Shown here: positions 1 to 5,147 of the stretch, one piece after another
Numbering within the stretch: position 1 is the stretch's first letter
Layout: every line of letters begins with the position of its first letter
Assembly (NCBI GenBank): GCA_934476545.1
Contig: CAKSOB010000061.1
Span: 1-8,685 of the forward strand
DNA: 8,685 nucleotides
Source: an uncultured Eubacteriales bacterium
Lineage (GTDB): Bacteria; Bacillota; Clostridia; Oscillospirales; Acutalibacteraceae
Reading direction: 5' to 3'
Translations under genes and position numbers: made by a program
The notes under the pieces: model-generated
The model's database searches: none
Seen by the model: the letters and a program-made list of their open reading frames with translations, nothing else
Told to the model about the DNA's origin: nothing

Positions 1-126
1 GTGCATAGCAGCGGAACGAACCAAAATTGCATTCGGGTTTGCAACCTCTGTGCCAACGGTATAGTTATCACCAAAGCGGCTTGTGCCAACCTTGGAAATC
101 TTGTTTAAGCAATTAATCTGAAACAT
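1..126 (-). CDS. serA: D-3-phosphoglycerate dehydrogenase, N-terminal fragment (cut by window edge)
   Basis: The 42 visible codons run from the ATG at 126 down to base 1 without a stop. They read MFQINCLNKISKVG, then a stretch ending NPNAILVRSAAMH. This resembles the start of the short clostridial type of phosphoglycerate dehydrogenase, where a conserved N-terminal strand leads to the 'AILVRSA' segment of the substrate-binding domain. The enzyme oxidises 3-phosphoglycerate to 3-phosphohydroxypyruvate with NAD in the cytoplasm, the step just before SerC. An AGGTGA ribosome binding site lies about 4 nt upstream of the start. The gene follows serC after 32 nt on the same strand, so the two are probably co-transcribed. 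Catalytic and NAD-binding residues lie outside the window, so the call rests on the N-terminal pattern and the serC context. Confidence 0.82.
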   Translation of the reverse strand, partial: MFQINCLNKISKVGTSRFGDNYTVGTEVANPNAILVRSAAMH

Positions 127-158
127 GATGATTCACCTATTCTTTTCAAAAGTAATAT

Positions 159-1244
159 TTACAGGTTGTTTGCTTCGAATTCCTTCATGAACTCGACCAG
201 CTTTTCAACACCTTCGATTGGCATTGCATTGTAGATGGAAGCACGCATACCGCCAACAGTGCGGTGACCCTTAATGTTTACGAAGTCTCTTGCAGTAGCT
301 TCCTTAATGAATTTTGCATCCAGTTCTTCATCACCGGTAACGAATGGAACGTTCATGAGAGAGCGATCCTCCGGAACAACGGTGCCCTTGAACAGCTTGG
401 ATTGATCCAAGAAATCGTAGAGGATCTTAGCCTTTTTCTCGTTGTGCTCCTTCATCTTCTCCAGACCGCCGATGTCGTTCTTGATCCACTCCAGAACCAG
501 CTTGCAGATGTAGATTGCGTAGCAAGGCGGTGTGTTGTAGAGAGAATCATTCTCAGCGTGAGTTCTGTAATCGAACATGGTTGGAGTTTTCTCCATTGGC
601 TCACCCAACAGATCCTCACGGATGATTACAACGGTCAGTCCGGCAGGACCCATGTTCTTTTGTGCGCCGGCATACAGCAGACCGAATTTGGAAACGTCGA
701 TCGGTTCGCTGAGGATGCAGGAAGAAACATCTGCAACCAGCGGCACATCACCGGTATCCGGCAGAGTGTTGAACTTTGTGCCGTAGATGGTGTTGTTCAG
801 GCAAATGTGGAAGTAGTCTGCATCTTTGGAGAAGGTGGAAGGATCCAGCTTCGGAATATATGTAAAGGTCTTATCTTTGGAAGAAGCAACAATGTTTGCT
901 TCACCGTAACGAGCAGCCTCTTTTTGTGCTTTGGTAGCCCACTGACCGGTGATGACGAAATCAGCCTTACCGTTTTTGGTCATCAGGTTCATTGGAATCA
1001 TAGAGAACTGGGAGGAAGCGCCGCCCTGCAGGAACAGTACTTTGTAATTATCCGGAATATTCATAACTTCCCGGAGCAGGCTCTCGCAGGACTTGATGAT
1101 AGAGTCATACACCTTGGAGCGGTGAGACATCTCCATAACAGATTGACCGCTGCCCTGATAATCCAGCATCTCATCGGCTGCGATTTTCAGAACTTTTTCA
1201 GGCAGAATGGATGGACCTGCGGAAAAGTTGTAAACACGTTTCAT
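159..1244 (-). CDS. serC: Phosphoserine aminotransferase
   Basis: A 361-residue, PLP-dependent, cytoplasmic class V aminotransferase. It converts 3-phosphohydroxypyruvate and glutamate to O-phosphoserine and 2-oxoglutarate (serine and possibly pyridoxine biosynthesis). The N-terminus carries the family pattern NFSAGPSILP (residues 6-15). MSHRS (39-43) and LFLQGGASSQF (70-80) are the substrate and cofactor loops, and ADVSS (171-175) precedes the PLP-lysine segment YAGAQKNMGPAG, with Lys196 as the expected Schiff-base lysine. The C-terminal region has the usual GHRTVGGMRASIYNA. Length matches the family (about 360). The start is set by a GGGGGTAA ribosome binding site 6-8 nt upstream. It is the first gene of a serC-serA operon transcribed leftward from the promoter at 1276-1303. 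No anomalies seen. Confidence 0.97.
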   Translation of the reverse strand: MKRVYNFSAGPSILPEKVLKIAADEMLDYQGSGQSVMEMSHRSKVYDSIIKSCESLLREVMNIPDNYKVLFLQGGASSQFSMIPMNLMTKNGKADFVITGQWATKAQKEAARYGEANIVASSKDKTFTYIPKLDPSTFSKDADYFHICLNNTIYGTKFNTLPDTGDVPLVADVSSCILSEPIDVSKFGLLYAGAQKNMGPAGLTVVIIREDLLGEPMEKTPTMFDYRTHAENDSLYNTPPCYAIYICKLVLEWIKNDIGGLEKMKEHNEKKAKILYDFLDQSKLFKGTVVPEDRSLMNVPFVTGDEELDAKFIKEATARDFVNIKGHRTVGGMRASIYNAMPIEGVEKLVEFMKEFEANNL

Positions 1245-1275
1245 TGTGGATTTACCCCCAATTTCAAATAAAATA

Positions 1276-1303
1276 ATAATATAACGGTTCCGTTATTTGA
1301 CAA
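1276..1303 (-). promoter_or_regulatory. Probable sigma-A promoter of serC-serA
   Basis: On the minus strand, TTGTCA (1298-1303) is followed after 16 nt by TATTAT (1276-1281), a good match to the housekeeping -35/-10 pair. A second TATTAT at 1273-1278 would give 19-nt spacing. It lies about 30 nt upstream of the serC start and points at it. The spacer is filled by a palindrome, described separately. Assigned by eye, without transcript data. Confidence 0.65.
1281..1296. promoter_or_regulatory. Candidate operator: 7-bp inverted repeat in the serC promoter spacer
   Basis: ATAACGG-TT-CCGTTAT is a perfect 7-bp inverted repeat with a 2-nt centre. It sits between the putative -35 and -10 boxes of serC, where a bound protein would block RNA polymerase. 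A dimeric repressor is the simplest reading. I do not recognise the motif as belonging to a named regulator. Confidence 0.5.
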
Positions 1304-1313
1304 GGTGATCACC
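1304..1313. repeat. 10-bp perfect palindrome next to the serC -35 box
   Basis: GGTGATCACC abuts the putative serC -35 box. Its flanks (CAA on the left; GTTG on the right) extend the symmetry with a one-base offset. On the minus strand it reads AACGGTGATCACC, sharing the AACGG half-element with the adjacent 1281-1296 palindrome. It may be a second operator for the same regulator, or chance. Confidence 0.3.
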
Positions 1314-1401
1314 GTTGCCAAATAGCGATACTACTCCTATTATATTCCCCCGTGAAATTGATGTCAATAGAAAGCCCCCTTTCTTTTGGGGAATCTTTCC
1401 G

Positions 1402-1437
1402 ATTTTTCACAAAACTTACAGGAATTTCGTGAAAAAT
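1402..1437. repeat. 9-bp inverted repeat in the divergent intergenic region
   Basis: ATTTTTCAC (1402-1410) and GTGAAAAAT (1429-1437) are perfect inverted copies separated by 18 nt. The spacer contains TACAGGAATTT (1417-1427), a word that recurs twice in the hydrogenase leader. A further TTCAC (1444-1448) lies just beyond. It is about 110 nt upstream of the -10 box at 1550 and could be an operator or a DNA or RNA hairpin. It is not a convincing terminator because no T-tract follows. Confidence 0.4.
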
Positions 1438-1491
1438 GCCTGATTCACTGTCAAAAAAATAACAAATCACCACAACACTCCAAAAAACACA

Positions 1492-1535
1492 GGTTGAATT
1501 TCTACACAAATCCGGACGAGAGCTGCTATTCAACC
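1492..1535. repeat. 8-bp inverted repeat just upstream of the sensory-operon promoter
   Basis: GGTTGAAT (1492-1499) and ATTCAACC (1528-1535) are perfect inverted copies separated by 28 nt. The right arm overlaps the expected -35 region of the promoter at 1547-1555, a position suited to a regulator that binds both arms. Its function is unknown. Confidence 0.4.
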
Positions 1536-1546
1536 GAAAAATTCTG

Positions 1547-1555
1547 TGATACAAT
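1547..1555 (+). promoter_or_regulatory. Probable extended -10 promoter of the five-gene sensory operon
   Basis: TGATACAAT fits the extended -10 pattern (TGn followed by a TATAAT-like hexamer, TACAAT at 1550-1555). The -35 region 17 nt upstream (TATTCA) is poor, as is common for extended -10 promoters. Transcription would begin near 1562, leaving a 5' leader of about 60 nt before the first gene. Assigned by eye. Confidence 0.5.
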
Positions 1556-1620
1556 AATAATATATAATTACTGCGTTTGTAAGAAAAACTATGCTTAATG
1601 CAAAGAAATGGGGACTAATC

Positions 1621-1974
1621 ATGAAACTGAGTGAGATCATGGAGGAGTTAAAAGCGGAGGTCGTGGTGGACGCAGGCAATTTGGACGCAGAGATCCGAAC
1701 AGCTTGCGGCAGCGATATGATGAGTGATGTGTTGGCATTTGCAAAGGATCAGTCGGTGTTTCTCACCGGATTGATGAATCCGCAGGTGGTGCGAACCGCA
1801 GAAATGATGGATATGCGCTGCGTGATTTTTGTGCGAGGAAAAACCGTAGACGAGATGGTACAAAAGCTGGCAAAGCAGATGGGGATTTCGATTGCAACCA
1901 CTAAATGTACCATGTTTACAGCGTGTGGACTGTTATATGCTAAGGGAATCAGAGGAGCGTGTGAAAGACAATGA
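1621..1974 (+). CDS. DRTGG-domain protein, first copy
   Basis: A 117-residue soluble protein with no signal peptide or membrane segment. It resembles the stand-alone DRTGG-domain proteins found beside [FeFe]-hydrogenase genes in Clostridia. The telling segments are ACGSDMMSDVLAF (residues 28-40), LTGLMNPQVVRTAEMMDM (about 49-66) and VIFVRGK (about 69-75), followed by TKCTMFTACGLLY near the end. DRTGG domains occur alone or with CBS pairs and phosphotransacetylase; their molecular role is not settled and ligand binding is usually assumed. I chose the ATG at 1621 because TGGGGA lies 7 nt upstream. An in-frame ATG at 1591 lacks a ribosome binding site. The stop overlaps the next start by 4 nt (ATGA), implying translational coupling. 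It is the first gene of the operon. Confidence 0.82.
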   Translation: MKLSEIMEELKAEVVVDAGNLDAEIRTACGSDMMSDVLAFAKDQSVFLTGLMNPQVVRTAEMMDMRCVIFVRGKTVDEMVQKLAKQMGISIATTKCTMFTACGLLYAKGIRGACERQ

Positions 1975-2396
1975 AACCATTATCACTAGAATATATTGTG
2001 CCGGGAGATGACTTTACCCGTGCGGGAGAAGCCTCCAGTAAAGTGAAAAATATGCTCAAGCGAGTGGGATATGATTCGGATTCCATTCGCCGTGTCGCCA
2101 TTGCCATGTATGAGGGAGAAATCAACATGGTGATTCATGGCGGCGGCGGTGTGGCGCACGTGCTGATTTATCCGGATCGGGTGGAAATTTCCCTTGTGGA
2201 TCACGGACCGGGCATTGAAGATATTGAGAAGGCAATGCAGGAGGGGTATTCTACTGCGCCGGACAATGTTCGTTCTTTGGGCTTTGGCGCCGGAATGGGA
2301 CTGCCCAATATTAAAAAATATACCGATGAAATGCGGCTGGAATCGGAAGTGGGGAAAGGAACAACACTGTTCATGACGATTAAAGCAGCCGTCTAA
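1971..2396 (+). CDS. GHKL-fold ATP-binding protein, RsbW/SpoIIAB-like (anti-sigma factor or serine kinase type)
   Basis: A 141-residue, single-domain protein of the histidine-kinase-like ATPase fold. The N box is EGEINMVIHG (residues 48-57), with Asn52 as the Mg/ATP ligand. The G1 box is DHGPGIED (77-84) and the G2 region is GFGAGMGLPNIKKY (104-117). It lacks a DHp histidine domain and a transmembrane sensor, so it is not an ordinary sensor kinase. Length fits RsbW/SpoIIAB proteins, which phosphorylate STAS-domain antagonists and sequester sigma factors. No STAS protein or sigma factor gene is in this window, so its substrate is unknown. The flanking DRTGG proteins or the H-cluster protein are candidates only by proximity. 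It overlaps the upstream gene by 4 nt and the next gene begins 25 nt after its stop. Confidence 0.85.
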   Translation: MKPLSLEYIVPGDDFTRAGEASSKVKNMLKRVGYDSDSIRRVAIAMYEGEINMVIHGGGGVAHVLIYPDRVEISLVDHGPGIEDIEKAMQEGYSTAPDNVRSLGFGAGMGLPNIKKYTDEMRLESEVGKGTTLFMTIKAAV

Positions 2397-2421
2397 ACAA
2401 GAAGTTGTGAGGATTGATTGC

Positions 2422-3774
2422 ATGGATCGTTTTTTTCATTCCGTAACATTAGATTACGATAAATGTGTGGGCTGCACCAACTGTGTAAAGCATTGCCCCA
2501 CAGAAGCCATCCGCATCCGAGAAGGGAAGGCTGTGATTACGCCAGAGCGGTGTATTGATTGCGGAGAGTGCATTCGTGTTTGTCCGCATCATGCAAAAAA
2601 AGCAAAGTACGATAAACTGGAGCAGATGAATCAGTTTGAATATAAAATTGCACTGCCTGCGCCGTCCCTGTATGGGCAGTTCAGCAATTTAGACCATATT
2701 GACATGGTGTTGACCGCCTTAAAGCGTATTGGCTTTGACGAAGTGTATGAGGTATCCAGAGCGGCAGAATTGGTATCGGAGGCAACCCGCAAAATGATGC
2801 AGAACGGTCACGTGCACCTTCCGGTAATCAGCTCCGCTTGCCCGGCGATTGTTCGGTTAATTCGGGTGCGGTTTCCGGATATGTGCAGTCATGTACTGCC
2901 CCTGAATGCACCTATGGAAACGGCAGCCTGTCTGGCAAAAGAAGAAGCCTCCGAGCGGTTGCAGATTCCAAAAGAAAAGATCGGCTGTGTGTTTATTACG
3001 CCTTGCCCGGCAAAGGTAACAGACATTAAGGTTCCGATCGGAACACCTACCTCCGAAGTGGACTTGGCAATTTCCATCAGTGAGATTTTTCCGAAGCTAG
3101 CGGATGTGATGCGAAAAATTGAAGAAACAGAACCGCTGTCCAAGTCCGGTGTCATCGGAATCGGTTGGGCGGCCAGCGGCGGAGAATCTGCCGGGTTGCT
3201 GCGAGAAAAATATTTGGCAGCAGACGGCATTGAGAATTGTATTCGCGTGTTGGAAGAATTGGAGGACGAGCGGATTCACGGCTTGGATTTCATTGAATTA
3301 AATGCTTGCAGCGGTGGCTGCGTGGGCGGTGTAGCGTGTGTGGAAAACGCATATGTTGCCCGTGCCAGATTGCAGCATCTGCGAAAATACTTACCGATTT
3401 CTCGGAACCATCTCATTCATAATATTCCATATTGTATGCAGTGGAATGAGGACTTGGAATTTTCGCCGGTTATGAAGCTGTCGGATGATATTTCCGAAGC
3501 GATGGCAATGATGATTGAAATTGATGACATCTGTAAAGAGCTGCCCGGTATGGACTGCGGTTCCTGTGGTGCGCCGTCTTGTCGGGCATTGGCAGAAGAT
3601 GTGGTAAAGGGAGAAGCGAAAAAAAGCGACTGTATCTTTATCCTTCGGGATGAGATTCAAAGAATGGCGGCAACCTTGGCAGAGATGGGCAGCAGTCAAT
3701 TTCAAACAGGAATTGCTGGTCAAAAAGGAAAGGATGAGGAAGATGACCATACAGGATTTGGTTCAACGCTGTGA
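2422..3774 (+). CDS. Sensory-type [FeFe]-hydrogenase-like protein (2x[4Fe-4S] ferredoxin, H-cluster domain, C-terminal Fes domain)
   Basis: A 450-residue cytoplasmic iron-sulfur protein. Residues 15-25 and 44-54 are two CxxCxxCxxxC motifs for two [4Fe-4S] clusters. The H-cluster domain follows: SSACPA (Cys140), TPCPAK (Cys195, Lys198) and NACSGGC (Cys296, Cys300), so all four H-cluster cysteines are present. The residue before Cys140 is Ala139, where catalytic enzymes carry the proton-transferring cysteine. Residues 371-404 form a Fes-type cluster domain like that of RnfB (LPGMDCGSCGAPSC; Cys379, 382, 387, 404). There is no PAS or phosphatase domain. The protein belongs with putative sensory [FeFe]-hydrogenases (HydS-like, groups C/D); H2 or redox sensing is inferred. 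I start at the ATG at 2422, with GTGAGG 9 nt upstream; a GTG at 2407 would add five residues. Its 3' end overlaps the next gene by 32 nt. Confidence 0.88.
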   Translation: MDRFFHSVTLDYDKCVGCTNCVKHCPTEAIRIREGKAVITPERCIDCGECIRVCPHHAKKAKYDKLEQMNQFEYKIALPAPSLYGQFSNLDHIDMVLTALKRIGFDEVYEVSRAAELVSEATRKMMQNGHVHLPVISSACPAIVRLIRVRFPDMCSHVLPLNAPMETAACLAKEEASERLQIPKEKIGCVFITPCPAKVTDIKVPIGTPTSEVDLAISISEIFPKLADVMRKIEETEPLSKSGVIGIGWAASGGESAGLLREKYLAADGIENCIRVLEELEDERIHGLDFIELNACSGGCVGGVACVENAYVARARLQHLRKYLPISRNHLIHNIPYCMQWNEDLEFSPVMKLSDDISEAMAMMIEIDDICKELPGMDCGSCGAPSCRALAEDVVKGEAKKSDCIFILRDEIQRMAATLAEMGSSQFQTGIAGQKGKDEEDDHTGFGSTL

Positions 3775-4075
3775 GCTGCAAGTCCTAACCGGGTCTGCGC
3801 TGTTGGATAGAACCGTACGGGGGTGTTATATCGGGGACTTGCTCAGTTGGGCGATGGGAAAGGTTCGTGTGGATAACGTGTGGCTCACCGTTATGGGAAA
3901 TGTAAACGCCGTTGCCGTTGCTGTTTTGGCAGATGCTGCCTGTATTGTACTGGTAGACAATGCCACCTTGGACCCGGAAGCAGAGAAAAAAGCAATCGAA
4001 CAAGAAGTTGTGATTTTATCAACGAAAGAAAACGCATACGATTTGGCAATTCGGATTTCGGAGATGTTACAATAA
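3743..4075 (+). CDS. DRTGG-domain protein, second copy
   Basis: A 110-residue soluble protein. It opens with MTIQDLVQRCELQVLTG, continues with LDRTVRGCYIGDLLSWAMG (about residues 20-38), and has VWLTVMGNVNAVAVAVLADAACIVL (about 44-68), the stretch typical of stand-alone DRTGG proteins. It is a diverged paralogue of the protein at 1621-1974; the two differ clearly, with the first carrying CGSDMMSDVLAF at the matching place. I chose the ATG at 3743, with AGGA 8 nt and GAGG 3 nt upstream; an in-frame ATG at 3734 would add three residues. The gene begins inside the last 32 nt of the H-cluster protein gene, so coupled translation is likely. It may be a partner or target of the ATPase or sensor, but nothing in the sequence proves this. 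Confidence 0.8.
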   Translation: MTIQDLVQRCELQVLTGSALLDRTVRGCYIGDLLSWAMGKVRVDNVWLTVMGNVNAVAVAVLADAACIVLVDNATLDPEAEKKAIEQEVVILSTKENAYDLAIRISEMLQ

Positions 4076-4078
4076 ATT

Positions 4079-4819
4079 ATGGCAAAACGAGTATATTACG
4101 ATTTTCATTTACATTCCTGCTTATCTCCTTGCGGCGACAACGAAATGACGCCGTATAACATTGTGAATATGGCAAAATTTTTGGGGTTTGACATGATCGC
4201 ACTGACCGACCATAATTCCTCTTTAAATTGTGAATCTGCCGTAAAAGCAGGGAAGGCGGCGGGGATTACCGTAGTGCCGGGAATGGAACTTTGCACCGTG
4301 GAAGAAGCCCATGTGGTTTGTCTGTTTCCCACGGTAGAGGATGCCATGGGATTCCACAGCTATGTGCAGGAGCATACCATGCACATTGACAATCAGCCGG
4401 AAATTTTCGGACATCAATTTTTGATGAATGAAACGGATCAAATTTTAGGAGAAGAGCCTTCTCTGCTTATTAACTCCGCTAATATCAGTATCAACTCTGT
4501 AATGGCATTGACGGCACAGTATCACGGCGCAGCATTTCCTGCCCATATTGACCGTTCTGCATATAGTATTGTAGCCAGCTTGGGTGTTGTGCCGGAGGAG
4601 GCCGGGTTCTCGGCTGTGGAAATCAGCTATGACGGTGATATTGCATTGATACAAAAAACCAATCCGGAAATCAATGATAAAATTTTGCTGCAAAATTCCG
4701 ACGCGCATTATTTGGAGCATATGCGAGATCCGTTTCCTTGGCTGGAGTTAGAGGAGCCTTCTGCCGAGTGCTTGATTGCTGCCTTAACCGGACAAACCGA
4801 GCCGGAGTGGAGTGTGTGA
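4079..4819 (+). CDS. PHP-domain metal-dependent phosphoesterase
   Basis: A 246-residue cytoplasmic protein of the polymerase and histidinol phosphatase (PHP) superfamily. Metal-site motifs appear in order: DFHLHS (residues 8-13; His10, His12), ALTDHNS (41-47; Asp44, His45), PGMEL (67-71; Glu70), EAHVV with His78, PAHID with His156, and NSDAH (206-210; Asp208, His210). The set looks complete, so hydrolysis of a phosphoester is plausible. PHP proteins include histidinol phosphatase, nucleotide phosphatases and protein tyrosine phosphatases, and the substrate here cannot be read from sequence. The segment HSCLSPCGDNEMTP (12-25) matches the subfamily seen beside hydrogenase operons. It starts 3 nt after the second DRTGG gene; the nearest GGAG is 15 nt upstream, so coupled translation is likely. 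It is the last gene of the module. Confidence 0.87.
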   Translation: MAKRVYYDFHLHSCLSPCGDNEMTPYNIVNMAKFLGFDMIALTDHNSSLNCESAVKAGKAAGITVVPGMELCTVEEAHVVCLFPTVEDAMGFHSYVQEHTMHIDNQPEIFGHQFLMNETDQILGEEPSLLINSANISINSVMALTAQYHGAAFPAHIDRSAYSIVASLGVVPEEAGFSAVEISYDGDIALIQKTNPEINDKILLQNSDAHYLEHMRDPFPWLELEEPSAECLIAALTGQTEPEWSV

Positions 4820-4831
4820 ACCGTATTCTTT

Positions 4832-4877
4832 TTTGCTAAAATCTGGAAATTATGTTTTTTAGCAAATTTGCTAAAAA
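4832..4877. repeat. Three 10-bp half-sites, two forming a 22-bp perfect palindrome
   Basis: TTTGCTAAAA occurs at 4832-4841 and 4867-4876, and its exact inverse TTTTAGCAAA at 4857-4866. The second and third copies join into a perfect 22-bp palindrome (4856-4877). As RNA, the first and second copies could form a 10-bp hairpin with a 15-nt loop, competing with the palindrome. The stems are very AT-rich, so a strong intrinsic terminator for the upstream operon is unlikely. A binding site for a dimeric regulator of the hydrogenase promoter about 50 nt downstream fits better. Confidence 0.55.
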
Positions 4878-4908
4878 TTTAACAGATTCAAAAGTGATTT
4901 AGTCACAG

Positions 4909-4934
4909 TTGATTTAAGAAATACATGGTATACT
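4909..4934 (+). promoter_or_regulatory. Probable promoter of hydCBA
   Basis: TGGTATACT (4926-4934) is an extended -10 element. TTGATT (4909-4914) is a -35-like box, but its 14-nt spacing is short. A second TATACT at 4935-4940 pairs with TTTAAG (4913-4918) at 16 nt. The start would fall near 4941-4947, giving a leader of about 200 nt before hydC. Which hexamer is used cannot be decided by eye. Confidence 0.45.
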
Positions 4935-4964
4935 TATACTGCGTATATTTATAGTTTTATAAAA

Positions 4965-4985
4965 TACAGGAATTATACAGGAATT
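4965..4985 (+). repeat. Tandem direct repeat TACAGGAATT (period 11)
   Basis: TACAGGAATT at 4965-4974 is repeated at 4976-4985, one helical turn apart. The same word occurs at 1417-1426 upstream of the sensory operon. The spacing suits side-by-side binding of a protein on one face of the DNA, but the copies lie downstream of the putative start, so an RNA role is equally possible. Confidence 0.5.
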
Positions 4986-5131
4986 TGGAGTGTGCAATTT
5001 GTTGCAATTCTAAAGAAATGGTTTCAGTAGGAAACAAATATGTTTTGTGGAACAGTCAGGGGATGAAATGCAGGTTCCATACGGAATATGCCGCTTTATT
5101 TCCGGTGCTTTCTATACAACAAAATTATTAC

Positions 5132-5138
5132 AAGGAGG
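5132..5138 (+). promoter_or_regulatory. Strong ribosome binding site fixing the hydC start
   Basis: AAGGAGG lies 9 nt upstream of the ATG at 5148. It decides against the in-frame ATG at 5088, which would add 20 residues unlike the family and has no comparable site. Confidence 0.85.
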
Positions 5139-5147
5139 TACTATTCA

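Larger units (their letters stand above)
4941..5147 (+). other. Long untranslated leader of hydCBA with possible hairpins
   Basis: About 207 nt separate the putative transcription start from the hydC start codon. No protein family is recognisable in it. It can form several small hairpins: GTTTC/GAAAC with a 5-nt loop near 5020-5036, TGGAAC (5048-5053) with GTTCCA (5074-5079), and CATA/TATG near 5078-5090. A TTG-initiated frame from 4985 that overlaps the hydC start encodes ECAICC near its beginning but has no good ribosome binding site. No riboswitch class was recognised. Confidence 0.4.

Noticed and set aside
264..1271. 335-residue open frame on the plus strand opposite serC
   Set aside because: It is fully antisense to a clear SerC with all family motifs, and its translation matches no family I know; it follows from serC codon structure.
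1374..1394. CCCC/GGGG hairpin near the serC promoter as a terminator or riboswitch stem
   Set aside because: It has only four base pairs and no T-tract or conserved aptamer pattern, and lies upstream of both divergent transcription starts or nearly so.
1404..1448. Possible Rex redox-repressor site (TTCACAA and GTGAA elements)
   Set aside because: The half-sites are present, but spacing and orientation do not make the usual TTGTGAA-type palindrome with a short centre.
1309..1598. Small open frames in the serC/DRTGG intergenic region on both strands
   Set aside because: They have low-complexity translations and no convincing ribosome binding sites, and they overlap the promoters and inverted repeats.
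4829..4877. Intrinsic terminator after the PHP gene
   Set aside because: The stems are nearly all A/T with only a GC pair core and no clean downstream T-tract after the palindrome, so it is not a convincing terminator.
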